Source: Ziziphus jujuba (Eukaryota > Streptophyta > Magnoliopsida > Rosales > Rhamnaceae). Taken from it: DNA of 64,000 nucleotides. How positions within the stretch are numbered: the stretch's first letter is position 1; every line of letters starts with the position of its first letter. A model generated the notes under the pieces. It searched no databases. It was given only the letters and a program-made list of their open reading frames with translations, and was not told the DNA's origin. The position numbers were made by a program, and so were the translations under genes. Shown one piece after another: positions 49,301-61,553 of the stretch. The DNA is taken from the NCBI RefSeq assembly GCF_031755915.1, contig NC_083382.1:13483001-13547000 (forward strand). Reading direction: 5' to 3'.

Positions 49301-49642
49301 ATATATATATATGTATATCCACCAATCTTTATTTTGTTTTGAAAGTTATATTCAGAGACCTAAACAATTTTTGAAACAACTTTTTTTTTTTTCAAATTAA
49401 AATTTTTAAAGCAACTCTTAAGAAAAAGGGTTATTTGATATAATTAGTGATTATTATCCATATAACATCTTAAACCCAATGATAATTTAAATCACTATTC
49501 CAAAGATATTCATTTTTTCATATTGAATTTTTACTACATACATTCAATTAACCATGAAAACCAAATATAGTATTTATCATTATAATCATTCTTAATGTTG
49601 ATAAATATCTATTCTATTATTTAAAAGCTTTTTTGAGAGAGG

Positions 49643-49703
<61 letters not shown>

Positions 49704-49870
49704 ACTATGGATTGATCATATATCACTTCGATTTTTCACAACCATTGGACCAGACGCATCTATTTACATAAACCAACCAACAAAAAAAAGAAAAAAAAGC
49801 AAAAAAAGGGAAAATCCACCAAACACAAAAAACGTCGCCGCTCGATGGTATAGACAAATTTGACAAATGA
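45906..49870. other. Intergenic region between the retrotransposon and TPX2
   Basis: Mostly AT-rich, with a (CT)n run at 46,340-46,376, a (TAG)n(AAG)n run near 48,410-48,450, and (AT)n runs at about 49,290-49,312 and 49,647-49,700. Two stretches look like old coding remnants: minus strand 46,848-47,129 (listed separately), and a short plus-strand frame at about 48,060-48,180 with EIESLENWLKNL-like content, too short to assign. Confidence 0.5.
46848..47129 (-). other. Exon-like fragment with plastid-transit-peptide composition
   Basis: A 93-codon minus-strand open frame starts MELHLHNPVSLFHHHRHGCP and continues with FASMATIGLNPSLSFALSIS. It is rich in Ser, Pro, Phe and His and almost lacks acidic residues until near its end, which is what a chloroplast or mitochondrial presequence looks like. 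The surrounding 450 bp is less AT-rich than its neighbours. No following exon, mature domain or convincing splice donor was found. It may be the first exon of a broken or captured gene, or chance. I could not identify a family. Confidence 0.25.
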
Positions 49871-49879
49871 GAGAAAAAG

Positions 49880-49968
49880 TAGCCGTTGGAGACACCTCAG
49901 AACGAAAAGTCGCGTTACTGGCCGTTGGGCTGAGTGGCTCCCCGAATTCAAAAAATTCGACCGTTGGG
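49880..49968 (-). promoter_or_regulatory. Three MSA (G2/M-specific activator) elements upstream of TPX2
   Basis: Read on the minus strand, three sites fit the MSA consensus YCYAACGGYYA bound by three-repeat MYB (MYB3R) factors: TCCAACGGCTA at 49,880-49,890 (exact), CCCAACGGCCA at 49,919-49,929 (exact) and CCCAACGGTCG at 49,958-49,968 (one mismatch, last base). They are spaced 39 bp centre to centre and lie 210-300 bp upstream of the TPX2 start. Such clusters drive expression in late G2/M, the expected window for a spindle factor. Confidence 0.8.
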
Positions 49969-50120
49969 AGAGAGATCTCTACCTCAGCCAACGTTAAACC
50001 CCCGCACTTACTCAAATCTCACACTATCTCTTTGTCTCTCAAAGTCTCAATAAACCACCCCCGACGATCTTCTTCTTCGTTTCGTTTTTTTCCTTCCTAA
50101 CATTCCGACGAAATCTCAGG

Positions 50121-50129
50121 AAACCCTAA
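50121..50129 (+). promoter_or_regulatory. telo-box in the TPX2 leader
   Basis: AAACCCTAA, the plant telo-box, occurs about 50 bp upstream of the ATG within a CT-rich leader. It is common in promoters or leaders of genes active in dividing cells. The match is exact but short. Confidence 0.45.
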
Positions 50130-50177
50130 CTCCTAACCTCCTTCTTCTTCTTCTCCTTCTCTCTGTGTCACTTTCAC

Positions 50178-53100
50178 ATGGCGGTGGCTGAGGAATCGGA
50201 CTCCAAGACCACGACCACGACGATGATGATCGACGAGATTTACGAGTTCTCTGCGCCTCGTTTTTTCGACTTCGTCAAGGGTGAGACTGACGAGGAATGC
50301 CGTAAGGCCGAAGTCTGGTTCGATTCCGATCGTACTTATGCTCCTTCTCGTGAGTTCGATCCCACTCTTCTCTGTTTCTTTTTCTTTATTTTTTTTTCCC
50401 CTAAATTTCCTCAAATTTTCTTAGTTGGATTTTCATTTGTCTCTGTTGATTTTTATTATGATGTTGTCTAGGATTTGTCTGATTGTTGGTTGTTGATTTG
50501 GTTCGGTTGCTGTACTTTGAGTTTTAGGGCATTTCTTGAATTTCTCGCTGAATTAGTTTTTTTTTTTTTTTTTTTCCCCCGGAGTTAAGTCGTTCTCGGA
50601 AAGAGAAAAAGGAAAAAGAGAGAATTTACTTTCTAAATTTATTTGCATTTTCTAAATTCTTAGGGTTGTTTGTAGTTCTTCTTTAAGACCTCTTTGTTAA
50701 TTTGTTTCTCTCCGAGTTCTGTTGGAGTTTAGGCTTTGTTTTAGTTGCAGCAAAATCGGAAATCCTTCAGAATTTTCTCTTCACAAATTGTTAATTATTC
50801 AATTCTTTGTTACTTGAATTTGTAATAATTGTGGCAAATTTTTGAACTTGGGTCTCCAAATTATGCAGCCTTCATGCCTAGAATCAGGACGGGAAGATCT
50901 TTCACTGTTGAAAGCCTGTGTGACTTTAGTGAAGCAGAGCAGATGCAGCAACAGGTGATTTTTATTGTATCTCTTTTTTTTTTTTTTTTTTTTTTTTTTT
51001 GTGTTATCTGTCAATGGAAATTTTGGTTCTAGGTTTAGCTTTCTGATCTCATTAGCGGTGTAATATGTTGCAGAACTCTGAGTCAGCGTCGTCGGATCCA
51101 AAAGGAACTAATACCAAAGAAATTGAGGCTGAAATCAAACTCATTCCTGATGAAATGAAGGAAGGATCAGATGCAGTAGAGACTGAAAAAGAAACAACCA
51201 TCAGAGAGGTAAGTAACTAGTGTTGCAGAACTTTTGCACTATAAAAATAGCATTTCTTGTGTAATATATACTCATATAAGCATTTCCCAGGTTTCTCTCG
51301 ATAATTGCTTGAATGAAGATAAAGGGGACAGTAAGTGTAGTCGAGGATTTGAAAGGTTTGTTATACTGTAGTCTTTTGTACTCACCCATTAGAAACATAA
51401 TTTATTGTTACTTACTTAAACGCGTATTCTTCACTTTCTGTGTTCATTAGTCATTATCTCAGTGCTTTGCCTGGAAGAGTTTCTCTTTCCAATGTGAGAA
51501 ATGAAGTGACAGAGAGCAAATCTGTTGGCCAGACAGCAAAAGAAGCTTGCACTCCAATCTCATTGATGACCTCAAAGAAGGAAACCTCAGTGACTGATTC
51601 CAAGAAGCACCAGACTGCTAAAAAGATAGCTAGTATGGTTAGAAATCCGTCAGCCCTGAAGCCAAAAAGTCACTTACATTCATCACAAGCCAAAAAAATC
51701 AATCCATCTAGTGTGAAACGGTAGGTGCATTCTCCTTGTTCCTGTTTTGTTTAGAACTTGCGCTTGCCGAGTACTAAGTGAAACCAATTTGATTCTCAGA
51801 GAAACAAACGTTAAAAACACTGCTGGCGCCCTCAATTTAGCCCTGGAGAATCAGGCAATTAAGCGGCAGAAGTTGGAAGGTGGAAGATCTAGACAGGTGA
51901 GGTTCCTATCTGGCACTCTTCCCTATTAACTATTACTGTTTTGATATTATTTTTCTTCATTTGAAATGATTTTCTTTTATGATATTCAGATTCTTAATGT
52001 CAAGCCCCCCCAAAATTTGCCCCACAAGTCAAAATTGGGTCTCACAGGTGACAGTAATAACCCTTCAACTAACAAAACTCAAAAAGAGGACAGGAAGGTT
52101 TGTGGTTTTTACCAAATTTTTTTGAAATATTGAATAAAGCCCTTTGAGACACTCATTTGAACTTTTTTGTTGATATGGAATTTGAATTGGCAAACTTTCT
52201 TTCTAAAATAGGTTTACGTTCGAGAACCAGCTGTGCCATTTGTTTCAATGGCAGAAATGATGAAGAAGTTTCAATCAAGTACCAGAGACTTGTCCTTGCC
52301 TAATGTGAATGGCTTTCTTTCCCATGTAATAGAACTAAGTCCCATCTTTTTCCCCACTTCAATGAAAATTTCGTCTTATCTTAATTCTCTGCATTCTCTT
52401 CTTTTGCTTTTGTTTTGTTATTTCCTCCCAACTAATATTCGTGTTGATGCTACTTGTAATTGTATATCCAGACAAAGCCTAAACTTTCATTGACAAGGCC
52501 TAAGGAACCTGAATTTGAAACTTCCCAGAGGATTCGCTCGGTCAAGGTGAAAAGTACAGCTGAACTTGAGGAGGAGATGATGGCAAAAATTCCAAAGTTT
52601 AAAGCTAGACCTTTGAACAAGAAGGTAATTGCCTTCATTTACGTACATAGTGCCGTCGAACTTTTGTTTGTTTCTTGTACGGTGTATGATTTTGCCTTTT
52701 TCATCTACAAAATGTTTAAGTCTTCTTGTTCTTCTCAGATTCTAGAAGCCCCATCATTACCTGCAATACCGAGAAGTCAACCCCAACCACCAGAATTTCA
52801 GGCAAGAATAGTAGTAACAGATGCTGGCAAAACAGGAAAAGAAAAAAAAAAAAAAAAAAAAAAAGATGCAACATTTGTTTTGATTAAGTTCTTATTTCCT
52901 ATTTGTTTGCAGGAATTCCATTTGGAGACCATGGCAAGGGCCAATAACAATGCGGATTCAGCTTCAGTAACTTCTACAGAATTTTCACGTCAGGTAGAGA
53001 ATCATGTCTTCAAGTATGATATTTCTTCCCATCTTCCTGCGTTGTGAACGGAGATTTTTCTATGTTTTCTGACAGAATAATCAATGGAAGCCCCATCTGA

Positions 53101-54862
53101 CTGAACCTAAAACCCCATTACTCCATACATCATTAAGGGCTCGTCCACCTAAGATAAAAAGCTCTCTGGAAATTGAAAAGGAGGAACTTGAGAATGCCCC
53201 CAAATTTAAGGCCAGGCCTCTGAATAAGAAGGTATCCTCCCAACTTTTTTGACCCCCTTTTTGAAAAGTGATGTTTGACTAATATCACCTTTTACACTAA
53301 CAAATGAATTTATCCTTTGTAGATATTCGAAAGTAAGGGTGATCTGGGGATATTCTGTAATGCCAAGAAACAAGTAACTATACCTCAAGAATTTCATTTT
53401 GCAACAAACGAGAGAATTCCACCACCTGCTGTAGTAGTTGATTTATTTGATAAGGTATATTCAAAATCAAACTGAGTTTTCTTTTCATCCTACAGAAAAA
53501 ATTGAGATCAGATTTTATCCTTTCTTTTCCCTTTGCTTTGCAGTTGTCTTTGAAATCCGAACCTTGCCATGACAGTCAGATTCCAAGAAAAACAATTCCA
53601 AATCCATTCAATTTGCATACAGATGTATGACCTTTTACTTCCTTTGGTAAAAATGAATTGTCAAATTTGTTTACACTTCCTTTGCTTATCTCTGTTACAT
53701 CTTTATGCAATAGGAACGAGGAGCAGAGAAAGAAAGGAAATTTGTGACAGAAGTTATGCTGAAGCAGTGGGAAGAGGAAAGAGCTAGAGTTCCCAGGGCT
53801 AACCCATATCCTTATACTACCGACTACCCTGTGGTACAGACATTTACCAGTTTCGTCATTTTAGTTGCCAGCAGTGAAATAAAAATAAGCTTTTAAACAA
53901 TAACACAAATGAGCTTTTAATAAATAACACATCCTTTTATGCAGATTCCTCCAAAACCAGAACCTAAACCATGCACAAGACCAGAACCTTTCCAGTTGGA
54001 AAGTTTGGTGAGGCATGAGGAGGAAATACAAAGAGAGATGGAAGAAAGACTTAGGAAGGAAAAAGAAGAGGAGGAAATGAGGATTTTTAGGGCACTTCCC
54101 ATCCTAAAAGAGTAAGCATTGTCAGGATTCGAGACTAGCCGACACTAACTATTAGACGAGAAAGGAAATGAAGTTTATTTTATCTCTTATTTATTTCTAT
54201 GGTACAGGGACCCAATTCCAGTTCCAGAAAAAGTGCGCAAGCCACTCACACAAGTTCAAGAATTCAATCACCATACTGATCATCGAGCTGTAGATAGAGC
54301 CGAATTCGATCAAAAGGTAATTTACTCTTCCATATAGCACATAGCATAATTTACTTCAAAAAAGTATTGTTCATGAGGTTTATTTTACAGGTTAAGGAGA
54401 AAGAAATGATGTATAAGAGATACAGAGAGGAAACTGAAGCAGCAAAGATGGTATGAATGAATCAACACATTTTGCTTTGTTTTCTTGGTTGTTGCTCATT
54501 TTATCTTAAAAGTTTTCCTCCATATTTGCAGTTGGAGGAAGAGAAAGCATTGAAACAGATGAGAAGGACAATGGTCCCGCATGCAAGGCCTGTGCCCAAA
54601 TTTAACCATCCATTCTGCCCTCAGAAGTAAGGGAAAATGCAAAGCTTATTTTTTTGTCCTCTTTCCCTGTTTTCTCTCTCTCACTGCAGAGTGTTTATTA
54701 ATTGTGAGATTATGTTGAATTTTTTATTTTATTTACTTTTATAGGTCGCTAAAGGAGATTACAAAAGCTAAATCACCAAATCTTCGCGTGCTTCAAAGGA
54801 AAGAGAAGCGAAGAATGGTGGTCAACGGGGCTATTTCCAGCGCTGCAGCTCATATGAGATGA
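50178..54862 (+). CDS. TPX2: TPX2 spindle assembly factor
   Basis: Twenty exons: 50178-50349, 50869-50954, 51074-51208, 51291-51355, 51451-51720, 51800-51896, 51990-52097, 52212-52325, 52472-52624, 52739-52801, 52913-52993, 53076-53231, 53323-53454, 53544-53624, 53714-53833, 53945-54111, 54208-54316, 54391-54450, 54532-54626, 54745-54862. Total 2,382 nt, or 793 aa, slightly longer than Arabidopsis TPX2. The N-terminal YEFSAPRFFDF (residues 22-32) resembles the Aurora-kinase-binding start of vertebrate TPX2. The central TPX2/importin-type region contains PKFKARPLNKK twice (about 390-400 and 490-500), each followed by an exon boundary and a short EFHL/EFHF block. The C-terminal TPX2 domain (about 667-780) is charged and helical (HHTDHRAVDRAEFDQKVKEK). 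TPX2 nucleates microtubules around chromatin under Ran/importin control and activates Aurora at prospindle sites. Intron 10 has a GC donor (52,802). Three MSA elements upstream support G2/M expression. Confidence 0.93.
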
Positions 54863-55372
54863 TGATCGTTTTCCTGCGGTTCTGAGTGTTCAAGAACTCT
54901 TGAAGAACTCTTTTTAATATTGTGTTGTCCCAGTTCATTTACTATTCTTTAATGAAATGTAATTCTTTCACAGACTACATGTAAAGTTACTGGTTTCACA
55001 AAGAATGAAAAAATGCACCCAAATCCTGTTCTGAGAAATCTAGATATAAAAAATATATATATAAATTAAAAAAAAAAAAGAAAAAAAAAAGAAAAAAGAA
55101 AAAAAGAAAGATCATCTTTGATCATCTCTGGAAATCCGCTCAATGAAAAAGCACAATAAATTATTTGACCAGTAGGTCTTTTTCGATGAGCCAGAAATTT
55201 GAGTAAATGAAAAAGCACAAAATAATTAAACAATTCTTCCACCAATATCCGAAATTTACAACCCTCTATTTTGTGTATTCATAAATATATAATATTATTT
55301 TGTTTCTTCTATCAACAATGAATTAGACAAGACGTCCACTTTGTAGTTAACTAACTGTAAATCCAAAATTTG
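54863..55372. other. Convergent 3' region between TPX2 and RING1
   Basis: This 510-bp stretch separates the stop codons of two convergent genes. It must hold both 3' UTRs and polyadenylation sites: AATGAA-like signals near 54,951 for TPX2 and AT-rich sequence for RING1. A poly-A/AAAAAG tract lies at about 55,068-55,108. Overlapping transcript ends are possible. Confidence 0.6.
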
Positions 55373-55605
55373 CTAACCACTCGCCTTCTGCCTGTATAAT
55401 AGAATCTGAAAACAGCAGAAGAAAAACACAGCAGTGAATTCAACATGAACTGTGAATTCAACATGAATTGAGAATGCAAAATAATTTAAACACTTTGACA
55501 TAATAGAGAAACGAAAGTAAAAACTACTCTCCTGCCTGCACAATAGAATCCAAAAAAAAAACTACAGAAGAAAAGAGCAGTGAATTCAACATGAATTGGA
55601 ATTTA
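55373..55605 (-). repeat. Tandem duplication containing the RING1 terminal exon
   Basis: Two copies 144 bp apart share the exon core (tagaatc... at 55,400 and 55,544 on the plus strand) and the flanking cagtgaattcaacatgaa stretch. The copy nearer the 3' end (55,373-55,405) keeps an intact AG acceptor (tttcag). In the other copy (exon core 55,511-55,549) the corresponding bases are GG, so the acceptor is lost. The period is a multiple of three. Confidence 0.85.
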
Positions 55606-58600
55606 AGATAATTAGAACAACTAAATGGGATTATCCTGGCAAAACCACATTCAAAAAAAGAAAAAAAGAAAAAGAAAAAAGCACTAATCAAAAGCCAATT
55701 CTCTCATTAGCTTTTTCTACGAACCTTTTTGCTTATAGTACGTACCAAGAGCAAATCTCAGGGCTGAAGAAGAGAGCTAGTTACCAATTTGCACTTACCA
55801 AATGGTCCCTACTAGAAGGGCAACTGGCTTTGATCCCTGCCAGAGTTTCTTCTGCTTCCAAAATTTGCAGGTCATCACTGCATGGATTAATTACCAAGGA
55901 CACCAAATCCCGATCGTTTATTGAGGTAGAAGGGTTTAGAGTCAACTTTTCATCATTGGACTGGCATCGAGGCAATCGCCCTCGAAGTGCCAACAATTCA
56001 ACTTCTTCAGCTTGCAAAGGTGTCTGCCGAGCAACATACTACATACAACATCTGATTAATTAATTATACTTTTGACAACAAACTGGGTTGGGCAGAGCAA
56101 AAACAATATTGAGAGAACAAGTATAGTAACGTTACAATAGAATTTTTAGAAATGAATTCAAACTAAACAGGTCTACATTAGCCAGGAATCTCGGCAAGTT
56201 CAAAATTCCCCCCAACATGGAAGAATAGACCTCAAAACTTCAACCAAAGGCATTATACAATAACATTCATGAAAAGTAATTCAGCTCCATTCAAGTTGAA
56301 AGATATGCAGGATCAGGTACATTAAGCACAGGGAAAATAAGAGTCAGATGGGTTTTGGGTATCTTACATGCATCAATACTATATTTTATCACCTTAAAGC
56401 AAGATATATGAAGTCAACGACCAGAATAAAGTTTCACAAGAAAAATCTCACCTCACAAAGGTGTTTAACTGACAAACTTGGCCGACAGCATAGGTGAGGC
56501 TGCTGCAAACTTGGTGTACTTTTTTTGTCCAAAGAAATAAGCATCAGATGTACATCTAACTGCAAAAAAAGATTAATGAGCTTTATCAGATGTATATCAC
56601 AAAGGCACTTTTCTTTTTTTTCTTTTTTCTTTTTTTCTTTTTTTTTGTTTTTTTCCTCCTTTCCTTCTCTCTCTATCAAAGAGCTTTATCAACCACAAAG
56701 GGAAGACATTAAGGACTTAATCAGGTCCTCCAGGTGCTCAGTGAGAGCAAACAAATGGATAAGATTTTTATTCCACCACTCTTTGAGAAAATATAGCAAG
56801 AGAACTATATGGGTGATGCATAGAACACATTTAAGCTACCTCAGTAAACAGGGCCACCAGAAACTTTTTATACCTCATCATTGTGTTCCTCTAAGCTCCG
56901 GAGGTAATCAACCAACTTGGATAAGCGAGTGCTTCGAGAACTCTTACTGTTGTAGCCATTGGCATTTCCATGGCGTGTGTTACTACGAGCACCACCACCA
57001 CCCCAAGCAAGCATTTCAGACCATGTAGTGCCAAGAGAAATTCCATGGTTCTCTCGGCTTACTTCTAAGTCATTTTCAATGTTTCCTCCATCTAGATTGG
57101 CCACTGATGAAGAAGACTGAATACCTCCCCGTCTCTTGCGCCTTTTTTGCCTTATTTCTAGCCGACGCTCATCGGTGGAAGACGAATCTTTTCCAATGTT
57201 ATTTCCAACATTGTCATCCTCATTGTCTTCAGATGCTTGAAATTCCATGGTCCGAGCATTCCGTCTTCTTGAATTCCCATTCCGATGATTGCGTTGCACT
57301 GTTGACGTAAATGTGTCTGTTGAATCCTTGCCTAAAGAACGTCTCTTATTTAGAGCTTCAGATTGTCGTTGAAAAACCTGGGCAATTGATGCTTGGATCT
57401 GTAAATGAGGAATTCAAACAGCCAAGTATGGACAAAAATGAGCATGCAATTATGCACCATCTGAAACAATAAAAGTTTTTTGACTCCCGGTGCTTGGCTT
57501 GGATGGTAAAGATCGATCAGATCTGTTAAGCTCAAATTTTGTATGAGGGAAAGCCTTACAATTTTATATCTTTTTATCCTTGGAAAGGAGCTTTTTTTAT
57601 TATCCACATTACAATTGCTGTTAAATGAAATCACTTGATCAAGCATTTTTTCTTGTTTTTATAGAACCATATGTTCAGGCTAGCATGCATAAAGAACGGT
57701 CAAATTAAGTCATCAGTTAAATATTTAGCAAGGTCAACCAGGATTAGTACTAGAAGAAATCCCAGCTTGTATCAGACAAGAAATTCTCTGATAAAAATCA
57801 GCAATAAAATCTCTATGAAGACCAGAGGAAAACAAGGTGATGAAGCACTTCATGAAATAAAATCCTTCCTTGTGTCCATGATGAGCAATAAACAATGATT
57901 TTAGATGTATACATTTGATACAATAACACCAAAAAAAAAAAATAAATAAAAAAATAAAAAAAACATTTATGCAGGTTTATGCAAAAATAACCAGGAACCT
58001 GACCTGCTTATTTCGAGTCGTTTCCTCTTCATGAAATGCCAGTTCCTGATACCAAATAAGCTGCAAATTACTACTTGATCTGCCCAAAGATTATCAAAAC
58101 ATCCATATTCTGTTATAAAATTTTTTGAAAAGCTTAAGCAGGTCTACCTCCTCCTCATACTTCTCAATGTCTGGATATAAAGCTGCAATTAGGGCATCGT
58201 AATTTGGATCATCTCTCAAAGAACGTCGGCTGGCACAATGTGTGCGGCAAGCAGGACATTCATTGTTCCTGAGATAATAAAACCAACCATCATGGAAAAA
58301 AAAAAAAAAAAAAAAAGAAGTCTAATTTAATTTGCAATAATTTTTCATTAGAAATAGCCCCTTTCCAGGCTAATGCTAGTATTATAAACATATCCATACA
58401 CAAATTAATCAAACAAATAGAATGATAAAATGATGATTAAAATGAAGATGTTAATATAATAGAAAATCTGAGAAAATAAAGCTACAATACATACCCCAGG
58501 CGCATTGATTTGTCAATGCATTCCCTGCAAAACCTGTGTAGACATTCCATTACAGTTCGAGTTTTCTTAATAATCCCTGTTCAGGCAACAACTTGATCAA

Positions 58601-61553
58601 TGAGTACTTACTGGACTGATAACCCAGCATAGATGACAATAGATGAATAAACATACTAGAAATGAAACAGCCTGTGAACTTTTCTAACCATGTCAGTTTT
58701 TCCTTTTTTGACAATGTTACCAAATAAGAAAACAAAAGATCTTATTGCAAACAGTAAACTGAACTTACATTCACCATAACATAGTAACCATTTGTGCAAC
58801 TCCATTTAAACATGTAGTTCAAGTATAACAGAAATGTGAAATCAAAATATACAATTGCTAATATGCATGCAATAAAAATCCACGTAGCTTCTCCATTTAA
58901 TCTGCATTTTTCTGTCTCTGAAAGAAAGACCCTCCTATACGGAGAAAGTTTCTAATATTCTCAATTCGGATGCAGTGTGTTCTCAAAACTTTTATGCTTT
59001 AGAAATTATATTACACACAAAAGAGTCAATGTGGAACCATACCAAGACAAATTGGACATTGTACATCTTTACGTAGGTCTGGCAGTTCTACAGAGACAAA
59101 TCTGCAAGACAAACCAAATATGTGGAATCAACTCTTTACACCCATTGATCTATATAATCAAAAGAAATATAGTTTTTATCTGTACAAAAAGTAAATACAG
59201 ATTCATGTAGATTTGTAGACTACTGGAATTCCATTACAAAGCTTTTTTTTGGGACTCCAACTAATAATGTAGACTACAAAGTCAGGGGGTAGCCATTGCA
59301 AGCATAGTTTCCTTCCCTAATCTGTGTTTGCAACAAAAACTCTCCCCTTCTCAAGAGGAGAGAGGCAGCAGTAATAAAATGTCAGTGGTAAATCAGAAAG
59401 ATTAATAAAAATAAAAAATTTGTTGTAGTAAATTAACAAGATCTTTCAGAAAAAAGCATAAGCATACACCATAATCATAATCATAGTTATAAAATACACA
59501 TTAAATAACACCTCTTTTCAAATATTCAGTTTCTGGTATACAACTAGAATTAAAATGAAGTCATATACCTGCACTAGAAGCTTCAGCAGAAAGTAAAATT
59601 ATAGTTATCTAAATAACTGACTGTCTTATTCTTCTCTACCAGTCTTTCAGCCCTTAATTCATGACACTCAATTTTCTGTCAGGGATACTCTCCATTCACC
59701 CTAACTTCTTCTTAATAGAATACCGAAGTTCTTAGAAGAGACAAGCAGCTTTCATACTGCGCCTCCTCTCCCTATCAATTTTTATTTAGAACAGTCGGTC
59801 TTCTTTTCATGAGGCTGCATTAACAGAAGGTTGACAACCAGAATGCCTAAGAAATGTTGGACAGTTGAAGAACCTCCAAAGAAAATTTAACACTGGATAC
59901 AATACTTTAAACTCTAAACTCAATCAGCAATCAAATGCTATGAGCTTCCTAGCTTTGCTTACAATCCAACTTTTGTGAAGGTGATACATATCTGCTTCTG
60001 TCCCCATATCAGGGGCATCACAGCTCCATCACCATTTGCAGGGATTATCTAGTCTCATATGCCTCATCATAGTATTCCTAAGCAGATCAATCCCTGGATA
60101 TTGATCTACTGTCACAGTTTTAAATCACTAAATTGAAAGAGCAGAGAGCATTTCAGCAATCTAGTCTCCTTAAAAAAAAAAGAAAAAAAAAAGCAATACA
60201 TGTGGTAAATATTATATCATAGTTTCCATCTGATTCTTCCAAACAAATAACAATATTAAAAGAGCAATTAAGCTATGGAACGCGACTAAATTTATCCAGA
60301 ACATGCTCAACTTGAATTACTAGAGTAAACTGGCGGGCTTCAAGAATATATTAAATACATAACATATCCAATTAAGAACCCCCCAAAACAAGTGCTATGC
60401 TATTATAAATTACTACAAAATTAAAGTTACGGAAATCAGGTAATGAGGGAAAAGAAATTGACAACAGAAGTTTATGATATACAAGCCAAAAATACAATCA
60501 CTCATAAAATCGTCCCAATCATCCAATTGGGTATCATGGCAATATTTTAGATTAGTTGCTGACAAGCACGTGCAGAATTCGTGAGCTTGGGAACTTAACT
60601 ACCACCATGCACAAGTAAGAGTATAAACTATTATCACTGACATTTAAACGGTAGCCAAGAAAAGAAGAAGATACGATGTGTACCGTTAGGAAATTAATGA
60701 AACAATGACTCGAAAGAGTTCCTATTTCCAAATTCGACGCTATAAAAATATATTCCCAGACCAAAACCACACGCACAAATAAAGCGTGGATCACGACATG
60801 CAACACTCTCTCACGCAAAAAATCAAGCAGAAACGATTATAAAAAGTAGAATAACTTACACCTCCCATTATAATTAAAACCCATTATCATCTTTAAACTG
60901 GAGGGCAAAAAAATAAAAAAATAAAAAATAGGGAACCCATCAACAACCGAAGTATTGAGCTTCTAAATGCAGCTCGACAATGGTAGTAGAAGCAGCTATA
61001 AATTCACGGCAAATAGAACCCAGAAGCTAAACGTAAAAGATCAACATCCAAATCACAAAGAAAAACGAAAACAAGCAAATGATTTACAGAAACGGGAGAG
61101 AAATAGAGTGAGTACTCTGGTCTTTCTTGAGAGCTAGAAGATGGGCTACCCACAGAATCTGAAACAAAAATGAAAAGCAAAAAATAGCTTCAACCAAATC
61201 GTGAAACAGAAACAGACCCAGATAACAAAAACCAATTTTTACAACACAAACACCAAAAAAAAAAAAAAAAGAGAGAGAGAGAGAAAGAAAGAATGATAAA
61301 GACACGTACCCTCTGCTCCATCTTCTTCTTCGTCTTGTTTAACTTGTTCCTCATCGTCTTCTTCTTCATCTTCATCATCATCACTTCCCTCTACAACCAC
61401 TTTTCCTTTCTGCTCTTGTAGTCGTAGAAGAAGTTCAGCTTCATCTTGGGGTTGAGGCTGGGGACGAGATTGCTTGGGACGGTGGTGGTGGTTCGTAGGC
61501 TCTTCTTCATCGTCACTGAGATTGTCGTGCAAAGAACGCTTATGTGCGGGCAT
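55373..61553 (-). CDS. RING1: RING1-type Polycomb (PRC1) E3 ubiquitin ligase
   Basis: Ten exons on the minus strand: 61553-61310, 61158-61116, 59101-59043, 58576-58495, 58268-58148, 58045-58004, 57398-56874, 56559-56452, 56038-55799, 55405-55373. Total 1,497 nt, or 498 aa, within the range of Arabidopsis RING1A/RING1B. Start MPAHKRSLHDNLSDDEEE; an acidic tract (about 55-82) follows. The C3HC4 RING is C111, C114, C127, H129, C132, C135, C147, C150 (CPICLGIIKKTRTVMECLHR..., NNECPACRTHCASRR). A nuclear-type basic/acidic linker is followed by the C-terminal RAWUL (ubiquitin-like) region in exons 7-10, ending LYRQKASG. The protein is a core PRC1 subunit that monoubiquitinates histone H2A with BMI1 partners to keep developmental genes silent. 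All introns are GT-AG; intron 2 is about 2.0 kb. The 11-codon last exon is tandemly duplicated just upstream. Assignment of the last exon rests on the conserved YRQK ending and frame. Confidence 0.93.

Noticed and set aside
49760..50100. Small open frames on both strands in the TPX2 promoter
   Set aside because: They overlap the MSA array and leader. Composition is not protein-like, and the TPX2 start at 50,178 explains the region.
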